Shown here: positions 25,408 through 35,456 of the stretch, piece after piece | Position numbering within the stretch: position 1 is the first letter of the stretch | Layout: the number at the start of each line of letters is the position of its first letter | Origin: Haladaptatus salinisoli | Lineage (GTDB): Archaea > Halobacteriota > Halobacteria > Halobacteriales > Haladaptataceae | NCBI RefSeq assembly: GCF_020614375.1 | Contig: NZ_CP085329.1 | Span: forward strand, 494,660 to 558,659 | Reading direction: 5' to 3' | DNA length: 64,000 nt | The notes under the pieces: generated by a model | Told to the model about the DNA's origin: nothing | The model's input: the letters and a program-made list of their open reading frames with translations, nothing else | Database searches by the model: none | Program-made: the position numbers and the translations under genes

Positions 25408-27038
25408 TACTCGGTCACCTCGCAAGCGCCGCTGGGACAGCGGCCGTCGGCGTGCGCCTCGAACTCGGTCTCGAACCGGTCGACGGCCGTCCCGACGCTG
25501 CGGGCGGCCGACCGACCGAAGTGGCAGATGGCGGAACTCCCCATCGTGCGGGCGAGTTCGCGTATCATGTCGTCCTCGTAGTCGCCGTCGTAGACGCCGC
25601 GCAGGAGGTCGAGGAGCTGCTTCGACCCCTCGCGGCAGGGGAAACAACGGCCGCAGTTCTCCTCGCTGGCGAACCGGACGCGCTCGCCGGCGGTCGCCAC
25701 GGCGCAGTGGCTCTCGTCGAACAGTTCGACCGCGCCCTCGGTTCCGAGGTCGGCGTTCGTCAGCGCGAGCGAACTCGCCGCCTGGTCGAGCGACCGGGTG
25801 AACCCGCCGAACCGGCCGCCGACGCAGGCCATCTTGAACCCTCCCTCCGCGTCGACGGCGTCGCGGACGTCGGCCAGCGAACCGCCGGTCGGCAGTTCGA
25901 CGGTCGCCGGCGTCTCGACGTCCCCGGTCACCGTGAAGAGTCGCGTTCCGGGGTCGGCGTCGTCGGCGTCGAACGCGTCCGGGTCGAGCAGCGCGGCGCG
26001 CACCTGCGCGAACGTCCGGGGCGTGTGGACGACCGTCGGTCGGCCGTACAGCCCGTGCCGGGCGGGACCCGGCGGGCGCAAGCGCGCCTCCAACCGGTCG
26101 TTGCCCTCCAGCGCTTCGAGCGCCATGGTGTACTCCCCGGCGATGTACCGGTCGGGCCCGGCGACCACCTGCGGGGTGTCCGCGCCGCCGTCCGTCTCGT
26201 CGCCGAGTTCGCCGGCGACGGCGCGCGCCGCGCGGCGAGTTCGGTTCCGGGCGAGGTCGTCGACCTCGTTCGTGTACACGACGACGTCGCTCGGCTCCGC
26301 GCCGACGATGGCGGCCACGGCGAGCGCCCCGTCGAGCACCGCCGCCGACGCCCCGCCGAGCAGCGTCCGGTCGGTTTCGTTGCGGCGGTCGCTCTCGTTG
26401 GCGTTCACCACCACGACCGGGTCGCCCGGCGTTTCGCGCGCGACGCCCAAACCGTCGGCGACGGGGTCGTCTTGACTCGCGTCGCCCCGACCGCGTCCGA
26501 GGATGCCGACCTCGCCGAGCCGCTCGAACGCCGCGTTCGGGTCGTCGCGGGCGAGCGCCGCGGCGCCCCCGTCGGCGGGCGAACCGTCCTCCGGGTCGGC
26601 CCAACCGCACGACCCCAGCACGCGTCGCCGTCCGACCGCCAGCGGCCCGTCCGGCGGCGTCGGCAGCGTCTCCCGGTCGGGGTCGTGTTCGACGACCCAC
26701 GCCGCGTCGTCGACGCCGATGGTACCCGAGTCCGCGCCATCGACCAGCGCGCGGACTCGCTCGGACGACGGCCGGGAGTGATACGCCGTCCGCCCCTCGT
26801 CGGTGACGAGAACGAGCGGTTCGAGCGCGCGAATCCCGGTCGAACCGACTTCGAGCACGTCTATCCCGTCGGCGGCGGCGCGGGCGGCTTCGAGAATCCG
26901 TCGCCCTCGCTCCAACGGCGGCGTCTCTCCTTCGGCGTCCGCGTCGCCCGGCCGCCGAGCGTTGCGGAGGGGTTCGCCGCGGCCGACCGTAACGCGGACG
27001 AGAGGGGAACCGCTCTCGGAGTGGTCCGAGTGAGCCAT
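25407..27038 (-). CDS. NuoF/HoxF-like formate dehydrogenase partner with degraded FMN and [2Fe-2S] sites
   Basis: A 543-residue protein with the layout NuoE-like thioredoxin domain, NuoF flavoprotein domain, SLBB, and [4Fe-4S] domain. The C-terminal cluster is intact (ENCGRCFPCREG near 459-470 and a later ICHFG). In the NuoE-like part, VGxGTCG and VGCxGxC are replaced by VGRGEPL and VGSTGIR, so the [2Fe-2S] cysteines are missing. In the NuoF part, RGRGGAGFPTG is replaced by GRGRGDASQDD, and CGEETAL by AGEYTMAL, so FMN/NAD(H) binding is doubtful. The SLBB portion (ATVELPTGGSLADV) is normal. It is cotranscribed with fdhA (1-nt overlap). It may pass electrons through the single remaining cluster to another acceptor rather than reduce NAD. 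Confidence 0.78.
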   Translation of the reverse strand: MAHSDHSESGSPLVRVTVGRGEPLRNARRPGDADAEGETPPLERGRRILEAARAAADGIDVLEVGSTGIRALEPLVLVTDEGRTAYHSRPSSERVRALVDGADSGTIGVDDAAWVVEHDPDRETLPTPPDGPLAVGRRRVLGSCGWADPEDGSPADGGAAALARDDPNAAFERLGEVGILGRGRGDASQDDPVADGLGVARETPGDPVVVVNANESDRRNETDRTLLGGASAAVLDGALAVAAIVGAEPSDVVVYTNEVDDLARNRTRRAARAVAGELGDETDGGADTPQVVAGPDRYIAGEYTMALEALEGNDRLEARLRPPGPARHGLYGRPTVVHTPRTFAQVRAALLDPDAFDADDADPGTRLFTVTGDVETPATVELPTGGSLADVRDAVDAEGGFKMACVGGRFGGFTRSLDQAASSLALTNADLGTEGAVELFDESHCAVATAGERVRFASEENCGRCFPCREGSKQLLDLLRGVYDGDYEDDMIRELARTMGSSAICHFGRSAARSVGTAVDRFETEFEAHADGRCPSGACEVTE

Positions 27039-27113
27039 TGCGTTAGTGGTCCGCGAGAACGGCCGAAAACGTTGTGGCCCTTCGGATCGCCGGGGCGACT
27101 CGCGAAACCGTCG

Positions 27114-27323
27114 CTACACCGGGTCGGTACCGGGTTCGCGTTCGGGATTCGGTCCCCGAGCATCGCGTTCTTCGCGCGACCGCCGCTTCGCGCGTCGATA
27201 CGACCGTGCGATGGGTGCCCGCTCGCGCCACGCCCAAAACGCGGCCGCGCCGACCGCCGCCAGCAGCGCGGTCGCTCCGACGACGTATCGGCTGCGAACG
27301 GACCTCGGAGCTCTTCCGACCAT
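27114..27323 (-). CDS. Small single-span membrane protein
   Basis: A 69-residue protein with ATG 27323. It has a short basic N-terminus, one clear transmembrane segment (VVGATALLAAVGAAAFWAW, about residues 14-32) and a very basic tail (RRAKRRSREE), which would keep the tail inside. The basic composition is unlike most genes here, but the hydrophobic segment is clean. Codon usage does not settle whether it is expressed, and the function is unknown. It lies between katG and the formate dehydrogenase operon. Confidence 0.45.
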   Translation of the reverse strand: MVGRAPRSVRSRYVVGATALLAAVGAAAFWAWRERAPIARSYRRAKRRSREERDARGPNPEREPGTDPV

Positions 27324-27434
27324 GGGTCGAACTCCCCGTCGAAGGGAAGTATACGTTCGGGCCGCGCGGCTCCGCGGACCGTTCGAACGGCGATTCGAAG
27401 TCGTCGAGTCGGAAAAACGGAGGATATCGCGACG

Positions 27435-29648
<2,214 letters not shown>

Positions 29649-29789
29649 CTATTCGGCAACGAAGTCTTCGCTGCGGCTCAAAAATCTAACCAAATTATGA
29701 ATATTTGTCAGCGATGGACCCACGCCGTGCGTCCAGCACGACCCTGAGAACCGCCACTAATTGAAAATTTCAACAAAGCCGGTCGCGTC

Positions 29790-30150
29790 CCCGTCACCTC
29801 CTCCGTGCGGAACTTCACCGCGAGGTCGCGGGGTCGCGGGCGGTGTCCGGGGAGCCGCGCGACCCGGCGACGGTCCGGAAGCCGACGAAGGAGTCGGTCA
29901 CCGTCCCCTCCTCGGAGAAGACGTCCGCCATCGCGTACTCGCTCGTCTCGTCGCTCGCCACCGTGAGCGTCCCGCACGCGCCGCTCTTCGCGCGGACGGC
30001 ACGCTTCGGACTCCGGGATGCGCCCGCGGTCGAGCAGGGCCGTTCTCTCCGGATAGCGATAGTCGTCCGTCGGGAGCGGTCCGTTCCGTCCCGCTGCGCG
30101 GGGGCTCCGGTCGTCGGGGACCGGTTCGCCGGAGTCGGTCGTCAGGCGTC
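29790..30150 (-). pseudogene. Remnant of a monofunctional (KatE-type) catalase gene
   Basis: On the minus strand, three neighbouring segments in two frames reproduce the N-terminal part of a clade catalase. Frame one (about 30145-30008) gives [19 protein letters not shown], then NGPLPTDDY and DRGRIPES. After a shift near 30007, another frame gives [21 protein letters not shown], then FSEEGT and [17 protein letters not shown] (about 30006-29829). A second shift near 29828 returns to frame one with LAVKFRTEE. These match the consensus LTTNSGAPVPDN, GPLLLQDY, RERIPERVVHAKGAGA-G-FTVT, SxVG, FSTVAGERGSxDTxRDPRGFAVKFYTEEGN. Only about 120 of some 490 residues remain and at least two frameshifts separate them, so this is a decayed, 3-prime-deleted gene beside katG. 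I see no mobile element at the break. Confidence 0.8.
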
Positions 30151-30392
30151 GCGTTCGGCGTTGCCGTCGAATCGGCCTCCGTACCGTGCGTTGGATTTTC
30201 TTCGAACCCGCGGAGATTCCCTTCGTCGGGAGCAAAGTTTTCCGATCGCAAAATATCGCTATCGATTCCCGAGACGTAGTTGTCGTCGGACGATTTTATC
30301 CGGACGATTTCGATCGAGCGGACGGTCGCCGCGTGACTTCTTCTCGAAGCATCGTCCGTAACGTCATCTACTTTCCTGTCTACCGCCCGCGA
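30151..30392. other. Intergenic stretch next to the catalase remnant
   Basis: No gene is supported here. The part near 30180-30250 on the minus strand (MRSENFAPDEGNLRGFEE...) may be the original N-terminus of the decayed catalase in a third frame. The remainder (30250-30390) is AT-richer and shows no repeat that I can name. Confidence 0.3.
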
Positions 30393-31550
30393 CTACTCGG
30401 CTCGAACGTCCGCGGTGATGGCGAGGACGTCGGCGTCCGTGACGGGCGCATCGCGCTCGGCCCGTTCTTGCACCCGCGAGACGACCGACGCGAGGTCGCC
30501 GTCGTCGACGTCGACGCCGTGGTCGTCGAGCACCGCTCGGACGCTCGCCCGACCCGAGTGCTTGCCGAGCACGAGACGCCGCTCCCGACCGACCTTCCCC
30601 GGCGGGTACGGTTCGTACATCGCCTCGTCCTTCAGGGTTCCGTCGGTGTGGATACCGCTCTCGTGGGCGAAGGCGTTCGTTCCGACCACGGCCTTGTTGG
30701 CCGGGAGGGAGACGTTCGTCGCGCGTTCGACGGTCCGCGCGAGCGAGTACAGTTCGGTCGTCTCGACGGTTTCGATGCCGTAGGCGTGATCGAGCGCGAC
30801 GGCGACCTCCTCCAGCGCGACGTTCCCGGCCCGCTCGCCGATACCGGCGACCGTCGCGTGAACCGTGTCCGCCCCCGCGGCGACGCTCGCGAGGACGTTC
30901 GCCATCGCCAACCCGAGGTCGTCGTGGGTGTGCGTGCTCGTCGGACCGAGCGCAGAAAGCCTGTTCACGAGAGCCGACGTTCGGGTCGGGTCCGCGTGGC
31001 CGACCGTATCGCAGTAACAGATGCGGTCCGCGCCGGCGTCCAACGCCGTCCCCAGCAGTCGTTCGAGGAAGTCGCCGTCGGCCCGACTCCCGTCTTCGCC
31101 GAGGACTTCGACCCACAGGCCGTGCGCTTTCGCGTACTCGACGAGGTCGACCGTCGTTTCGACGACCTCGTCCCGGGTCGACCCGACCTTTCGCTCGACG
31201 TGTCTGTCGCTCGCCGGAACGACGAGATTGATGCCGTCGACGCCGCACTCGAGCGCGCGGTCGACGTCCGCGCGGACGCCGCGAGCGAAACTCGTGACGC
31301 GCGCGTCGAGGTCGAGGTCCGTCACGCGACGGATCGCCTCGCGCTCGCCGGCGCTCGTGCACGCGCTCCCCGCTTCGATCACCGACACGGCCGCGGCGTC
31401 GAGCGCGGTCGCTATATCGGCTTTTTCGTCGGGGGAGAGCGACACGCCGGGCGCTTGCTCGCCGTCGCGGAGCGTCGTGTCGAGAAGCTGTACCTCGTCC
31501 GTCTCAAAGGGCGTTGTGGTGTTCGGGGAGTCCCCGAATAAATCGGTCAC
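30393..31550 (-). CDS. LeuA/CimA/NifV-family acyltransferase (citramalate or homocitrate synthase type)
   Basis: A 385-residue HMGL-like TIM-barrel enzyme that condenses acetyl-CoA with a 2-oxoacid. The signature LLDTTLRDGEQAPGV lies at residues 22-36, THTHDDLGLAMANVLA near 205-220, AGIGERAGN near 235-243, and HESGIHTDGTLKD near 290. It ends after about 385 residues, so the C-terminal LeuA allosteric domain (about 120 residues) that gives leucine or isoleucine feedback is absent. This is usual for homocitrate synthases and some citramalate synthases. The start is GTG 31550. The exact 2-oxoacid cannot be read from sequence; citramalate synthase for isoleucine is the common haloarchaeal assignment. 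Confidence 0.82.
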   Translation of the reverse strand: MTDLFGDSPNTTTPFETDEVQLLDTTLRDGEQAPGVSLSPDEKADIATALDAAAVSVIEAGSACTSAGEREAIRRVTDLDLDARVTSFARGVRADVDRALECGVDGINLVVPASDRHVERKVGSTRDEVVETTVDLVEYAKAHGLWVEVLGEDGSRADGDFLERLLGTALDAGADRICYCDTVGHADPTRTSALVNRLSALGPTSTHTHDDLGLAMANVLASVAAGADTVHATVAGIGERAGNVALEEVAVALDHAYGIETVETTELYSLARTVERATNVSLPANKAVVGTNAFAHESGIHTDGTLKDEAMYEPYPPGKVGRERRLVLGKHSGRASVRAVLDDHGVDVDDGDLASVVSRVQERAERDAPVTDADVLAITADVRAE

Positions 31551-31737
31551 CGGTCATGCTTTACCACCGGTACCGATTCGCGGGAGGGGATTAACGGGTG
31601 CGGTCTGACAGACGCGTCTGTCTACTCGCGTCGAAGTCGAAAAGGGAATCGGTCCTCGAAAGACGGCCGAACGCGCCGGGGTTCAGTTTCACTCCGGCCG
31701 GCGGAGGTTTAGGTGTCGTCCCGTTCTGTTTCCGACG

Positions 31738-32106
31738 ATGATGCAGGGGACGCCGCTGTTCGACAAACTGTTCACCGAACTCGTGACCGAACTCGACCGG
31801 TATCGCGACGTCGATAGCGTTCGGATCGCGACGGCGCTGCTCGAAGGCGATACGGGAACGGAGTTGATCGGTCTGCTCGACGGCGGGGACGCGGTGCTCA
31901 ACTACGACAGCGCGACGTGGACGGTGACGCGGACGCCGATTCTCGCGGACAGCCTCGACGGGGCGAACGCGCGGGTCGTCGACCGACTCAGAACCGACGA
32001 ACAGCTGTGGCGGACGGTCGGCGATTTCGACGAGGACGCGTTCGTCTGGATACACCCGCGGTTTCGCTGGCTGTTCGAACCGCCGTACGCCGACCTGTTC
32101 GATTGA
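31738..32106 (+). CDS. Haloarchaeal protein of unknown function
   Basis: A 122-residue acidic soluble protein with no recognised domain. It is aromatic-rich at the C-terminus (FVWIHPRFRWLFEPPYADLFD). A TATA-like GGTTTAGGT about 28 nt upstream of ATG 31738 supports leaderless expression; a second ATG follows immediately and could serve instead. It is convergent with the next unknown gene, 17 nt from its stop. Confidence 0.6.
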   Translation: MMQGTPLFDKLFTELVTELDRYRDVDSVRIATALLEGDTGTELIGLLDGGDAVLNYDSATWTVTRTPILADSLDGANARVVDRLRTDEQLWRTVGDFDEDAFVWIHPRFRWLFEPPYADLFD

Positions 32107-32123
32107 AACCGCGGGGGGTCGTC

Positions 32124-32525
32124 TTACACGTCCTGTCCGAACCGCGGCGCGCCGTCGCCGCGGTTCACGACGACGAGCGGTTCGTTCCCGTCCTCGAACA
32201 TCTCGCGCACCGTCCGTTCTTCCTCTCGTTCCGACGCCGACCGAAGCATCGCTCGCTCGTGGACGCGACGGGCGGCGCGGGTCACCTCGTCGGAGAGCGA
32301 GAGCTCTTCCCGCACCGTCTCCCAGACCTCCTCGCTCCCGTAGAGGTAGTACGCCCGGTCGTCTTTCCACCCGTAGTTGTGCCGCGTCGAGTACTCGTAC
32401 CCGCCGTCGTCGCGTTCGAATCGACGCTGAACGTCTTCGAGGGCGGCGCGTAGCTGCTTCGAATCGACGCCGCGTTCGTCCGCGACCGTCGTTACGAGGT
32501 CGTCTCGGAACGGATGCTCAGACAT
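32124..32525 (-). CDS. Haloarchaeal protein of unknown function, helical
   Basis: A 133-residue protein starting MSEHPFRDDLV at 32525; upstream in-frame codons look non-coding. It is mostly predicted helical and highly charged, with an aromatic core segment (YSTRHNYGWKDDRAYYLYGS, about 45-64) and a beta-like end (EPLVVVNRGDGAPRF). No enzyme motif is visible. It is divergent from the small FAD protein. Confidence 0.6.
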   Translation of the reverse strand: MSEHPFRDDLVTTVADERGVDSKQLRAALEDVQRRFERDDGGYEYSTRHNYGWKDDRAYYLYGSEEVWETVREELSLSDEVTRAARRVHERAMLRSASEREEERTVREMFEDGNEPLVVVNRGDGAPRFGQDV

Positions 32526-32691
32526 GGAACAGTCCTCCCGTCGCGGGGTTTCGAGCGCCACTCATAGAACGGTGTCGGCCCGACCGAGCGGTTCCCTCGC
32601 GGACGCGGTCGAACGTCCCGGTAACCCCGGAACGACTCACGGGAGGACCGCGGCAAAATCCTTTATCCGACTTCGGACGTTAGTTCGGCGC

Positions 32692-33261
32692 ATGACACAG
32701 GTCGCAGTCATCGGCGGCGGTCCGGCCGGATTGAGCGCCGCGCTGTTCACCGCGAAGAACGGGCTCGAAACGACGGTCTTCGACACCGACGAGTCGTGGC
32801 TGCACAAGGCCCACCTCTTCAACTACCTGGGCATCCGGAGCATCAGCGGCGACGAGTTCCTGGCGGTCGCCCGCGGGCAAGTCGAGGACCGCGGGGCCGA
32901 CGTCCGCACGGACGAGGAGGTGTCCGCGGTCGAATCGACGGACGACGGATTCCGAGTCGGCACCGAAACGGACGAGTACGACGTGCAGTACGTCGTCTTC
33001 GCCACCGGGGCTGACGCGAGCCTCGCATCGGACTTGGGTTGCGAACTCACCGAGGCGGAGACCGTCGACGTCGACCTGAGCATGGAGACGAGCGTCGAGA
33101 ACGCCTACGCGACGGGCGCGCTGGTTCGCGACCAGGAGTGGGAGGCGATAATCTCGGCGGGGGACGGCGGCGCGGCCGCGCTCGACATCCTGAGCAAGGA
33201 GAAAGGCGAGAAGTTCCACGACTTCGATACCCCGGAGAACGTCCCCCTGCTGAACGGATAG
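32692..33261 (+). CDS. Small FAD/NAD(P)-binding oxidoreductase (thioredoxin reductase-like)
   Basis: A 189-residue Rossmann protein with an N-terminal dinucleotide motif VAVIGGGPAGLSAALFTAKNG (residues 4-24) and a late FAD-binding element YVVFATGADAS near 100-110, followed by a TGALVRDQEWEAIISAGDG segment typical of thioredoxin reductase-like enzymes. The CxxC redox pair and the inserted NADPH domain of true thioredoxin reductases are absent. It is about half the length of those enzymes. A TATA-like CTTTATCC about 25 nt upstream of ATG 32692 suggests a leaderless transcript. The electron donor and acceptor are unknown. Confidence 0.75.
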   Translation: MTQVAVIGGGPAGLSAALFTAKNGLETTVFDTDESWLHKAHLFNYLGIRSISGDEFLAVARGQVEDRGADVRTDEEVSAVESTDDGFRVGTETDEYDVQYVVFATGADASLASDLGCELTEAETVDVDLSMETSVENAYATGALVRDQEWEAIISAGDGGAAALDILSKEKGEKFHDFDTPENVPLLNG

Positions 33262-33297
33262 CGGACTCGCCCTCGAACGAGAAACGAAATTCGCTTC

Positions 33298-34332
33298 TCA
33301 CCGCGGCGTCAAGTCGGCGGCCTCGGCGAGCAGTTCGTGCGAGCGAAGCTCGTCGTCGAGATCGGCGATCTGGTTCTGGACGACGACTTCGTCGACGCCG
33401 GTCTGGGTCGTCACCTGTTCCAACAGGTCGCGCACGGTCGACGGACTTCCGGATATCTGGCGCGGCCACTCGCCCGGGACCACGGGGTTCGGCGTCGGCT
33501 CCGGGACGTAACCGAGTTCGTCGATGGCCGTCTCGACCGATCGGATCGGCGGTCTGTCGGTGATGCCGCGTTGCAACCGCCGCCGGGAGGCTTCGGTCAC
33601 CGCGCGGAGCCGCGCCGCCTCCTCGTCCGTTTCGGCGCAGGTGACGTTCACCGCGAGCATCCCGCGGGGCTTCTCAGGGCCGGCCCCGAACGAGGAGGGT
33701 CGGAACCGGTCCCGATACACCTCGAACGCCCGCACCGCGGGTTCCGGGCGGATGAACGCCGCGAAGCAGTAGCGCAGACCCAACTCGCCGGCGATGGCGG
33801 CGCTCGACGGGCTGGAGCCGAGAACCCAGACGTCGGGCACGCTGTCGCGCGACCGCGCCACGGACAGCTCGCTGAACGCGTGGTCGTCGTCGAATCCGTC
33901 GTGGAGGTGCGCGGCGACCTCCTCTATCTTCTCCGCGTGGTCGTCGCTCCGCCGCCGTTCGCTCCGGTCCGCCTGCAGCGCGTAGTCGGAGACGGGATTC
34001 CCCGTCGCTCGGCCGAGACCGAGGTCGATACGGCCGGGGGCGAGGGCGTCGAGGACGCCGAACGTTTCGGCAACTTTGTAGGGACTGTAGTGATTGAGCA
34101 GAACCGTTCCGGAGCCGATGCGAATGTCGGAGGTCTTCGCGGCGAGATAGGCCATCAGCACCTCGGGGGTCGTGCTGGCGAGCCTGTCGACGAAGTCGTG
34201 GTGTTCGGCCACCCAGAACCGGGAGTAGCCGAGTCGCTCGGCGTGACGGGCGCGTTCGACCGTGTTTTCGAACGCCTCCGTCGCCGTGCCCCCTTCCGGA
34301 ATCGGTGCGAGGTCGACGAACGAGAGCTCCAT
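33298..34332 (-). CDS. LLM-class flavin-dependent monooxygenase (MsnO8/luciferase-like)
   Basis: A 344-residue luciferase-like TIM-barrel protein. Family motifs include the GYSRFWVAEHHDF segment near 35-47, IRIGSGTVLLNHYSPYKVAE near 70-89, LDALAPGRIDLGLGRATG near 94-111 and DVWVLGSSPSSAAIAGELG near 168-186. The EHH and LGRATG signatures place it among FMN-dependent group monooxygenases rather than F420 reductases. The substrate is unknown. The start is ATG 34332. It lies just before the IclR regulator and is divergent from it. Confidence 0.8.
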   Translation of the reverse strand: MELSFVDLAPIPEGGTATEAFENTVERARHAERLGYSRFWVAEHHDFVDRLASTTPEVLMAYLAAKTSDIRIGSGTVLLNHYSPYKVAETFGVLDALAPGRIDLGLGRATGNPVSDYALQADRSERRRSDDHAEKIEEVAAHLHDGFDDDHAFSELSVARSRDSVPDVWVLGSSPSSAAIAGELGLRYCFAAFIRPEPAVRAFEVYRDRFRPSSFGAGPEKPRGMLAVNVTCAETDEEAARLRAVTEASRRRLQRGITDRPPIRSVETAIDELGYVPEPTPNPVVPGEWPRQISGSPSTVRDLLEQVTTQTGVDEVVVQNQIADLDDELRSHELLAEAADLTPR

Positions 34333-34544
34333 GTTCGTGGTTACGAAGGCGGACTGATAACGGTGACGTAGGGGGCGAGTCGCGACGCCGGATCCGACCC
34401 GTGTTGTCAGTATTTCTACCGTTTCTTTTATTGTCGCGAGAAACTCTTAAATAGACGGCCGAGCGTCCGGCGGGTTCGACGCCGCTCCGTCTCGACGGAG
34501 TCGCCCCGACTTCGGGACGGGTCCGACTCGCGTCAGCGCGCAGG

Positions 34545-34565
34545 AAATTATATACGGTATCCGTA
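34545..34565 (+). promoter_or_regulatory. TATA box with adjoining inverted repeat upstream of iclR-type gene
   Basis: A TATA element (AAATTATATA, 34545-34554) is immediately followed by the inverted repeat TACGG-TAT-CCGTA (34553-34565). The repeat sits between the TATA box and the expected transcription start, so a bound repressor would block initiation. Autoregulation by the IclR protein encoded at 34589 is a reasonable inference; the operator has not been shown. Confidence 0.4.
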
Positions 34566-34588
34566 AGAAAGAAGGGTAAACAGAGGGC

Positions 34589-35350
34589 ATGACTCGCGAA
34601 TCGAAAACCCCCGTCAGGACGACCGCCCGCTCGTTCGATATCATCGAGACCCTCCGCTATCTCGACGGTGCCCGCCTCACGGAAGTGGCCGACCATCTCG
34701 ACCTCCCCGACAGCACCGTCCACAATCACCTCACGACGCTCGTCCAGCGGGGGTACGTCGTCAGAAACGAGAACACCTACCGCATCAGCCTTCGGTTCCT
34801 CGAGTTCGGCGAGTACGCTCGGTCGCGGCGCAAGATATACGAGGTGGCCAGACCGGAGGTGGACAAACTGGCCGCCGAAACCGAGGAGTCGGCGAACCTG
34901 CTCGTGGAGGAGGACGGGCGCGGCGTGTACGTGTACAACGCGCAGGCGGGCGACGCCATCCCGCTCGATACGCACCCCGGGAAACACGTCTCCCTCCACG
35001 CGACCGCCCTCGGCAAGGCCATCCTCGCGTACCTCCCCGAATCCAGGGTCGAGGAGATACTCGACCGGCGCGGACTGCCGGCCCGCACGCCGAAGACGAT
35101 AGTCGACCGCGAGGACCTGTTCGCCGAGCTGAAGGCGGTTCGGGAACGGGGTTACGCCGTCGACGACGAGGAGCGCGTCCGCGGCGTTCAGTGCACCGCG
35201 GTCGCCATCAAGAACGAGAACGGGCAGGTCATCGGAGCCATCAGCGTCTCCGGCCCGGCGAGCCGCATCGACGGCGACCTCCGGGAGCGACTCCTGAACG
35301 ACCTCCGGCGGGCGAAGAACATCATCGAACTGAAGCTCGCGCACTCGTAG
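34589..35350 (+). CDS. IclR-family transcriptional regulator
   Basis: A 253-residue regulator with an N-terminal winged helix-turn-helix (TARSFDIIETLRYLDGARLTE to about residue 75; recognition region LPDSTVHNHLTTLVQRG) and a C-terminal IclR effector domain (about 90-250). The effector domain has typical elements such as HPGKHVSLHATALGKAILAYLPE and IKNENGQVIGAISVSGP. Haloarchaeal IclR proteins commonly control carbon catabolic genes, and this is the first gene of the amino-sugar/cell-wall region, so it is the natural candidate regulator of that region. ATG 34589. Confidence 0.88.
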   Translation: MTRESKTPVRTTARSFDIIETLRYLDGARLTEVADHLDLPDSTVHNHLTTLVQRGYVVRNENTYRISLRFLEFGEYARSRRKIYEVARPEVDKLAAETEESANLLVEEDGRGVYVYNAQAGDAIPLDTHPGKHVSLHATALGKAILAYLPESRVEEILDRRGLPARTPKTIVDREDLFAELKAVRERGYAVDDEERVRGVQCTAVAIKNENGQVIGAISVSGPASRIDGDLRERLLNDLRRAKNIIELKLAHS

Positions 35351-35456
35351 GAAAGCGGTATTCGGAGACGACGGTCGGCCGTCCGATCGCTGCGCCGGCG
35401 GTCGACCGCCGCGTCGGAGTCGTCCGGGAGCCGCGCCGATAACTCGAGGCGGTACG

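Noticed and set aside
22159..25581. A very long plus-strand open frame opposite formate dehydrogenase
   Set aside because: It is antisense to fdhA, whose motifs are clear on the minus strand. Composition is skewed (Arg, Val, Gly, His) as expected for a GC-driven shadow frame. The similar long frame at 25452-29642 opposite katG and the NuoF-like gene was rejected for the same reason.
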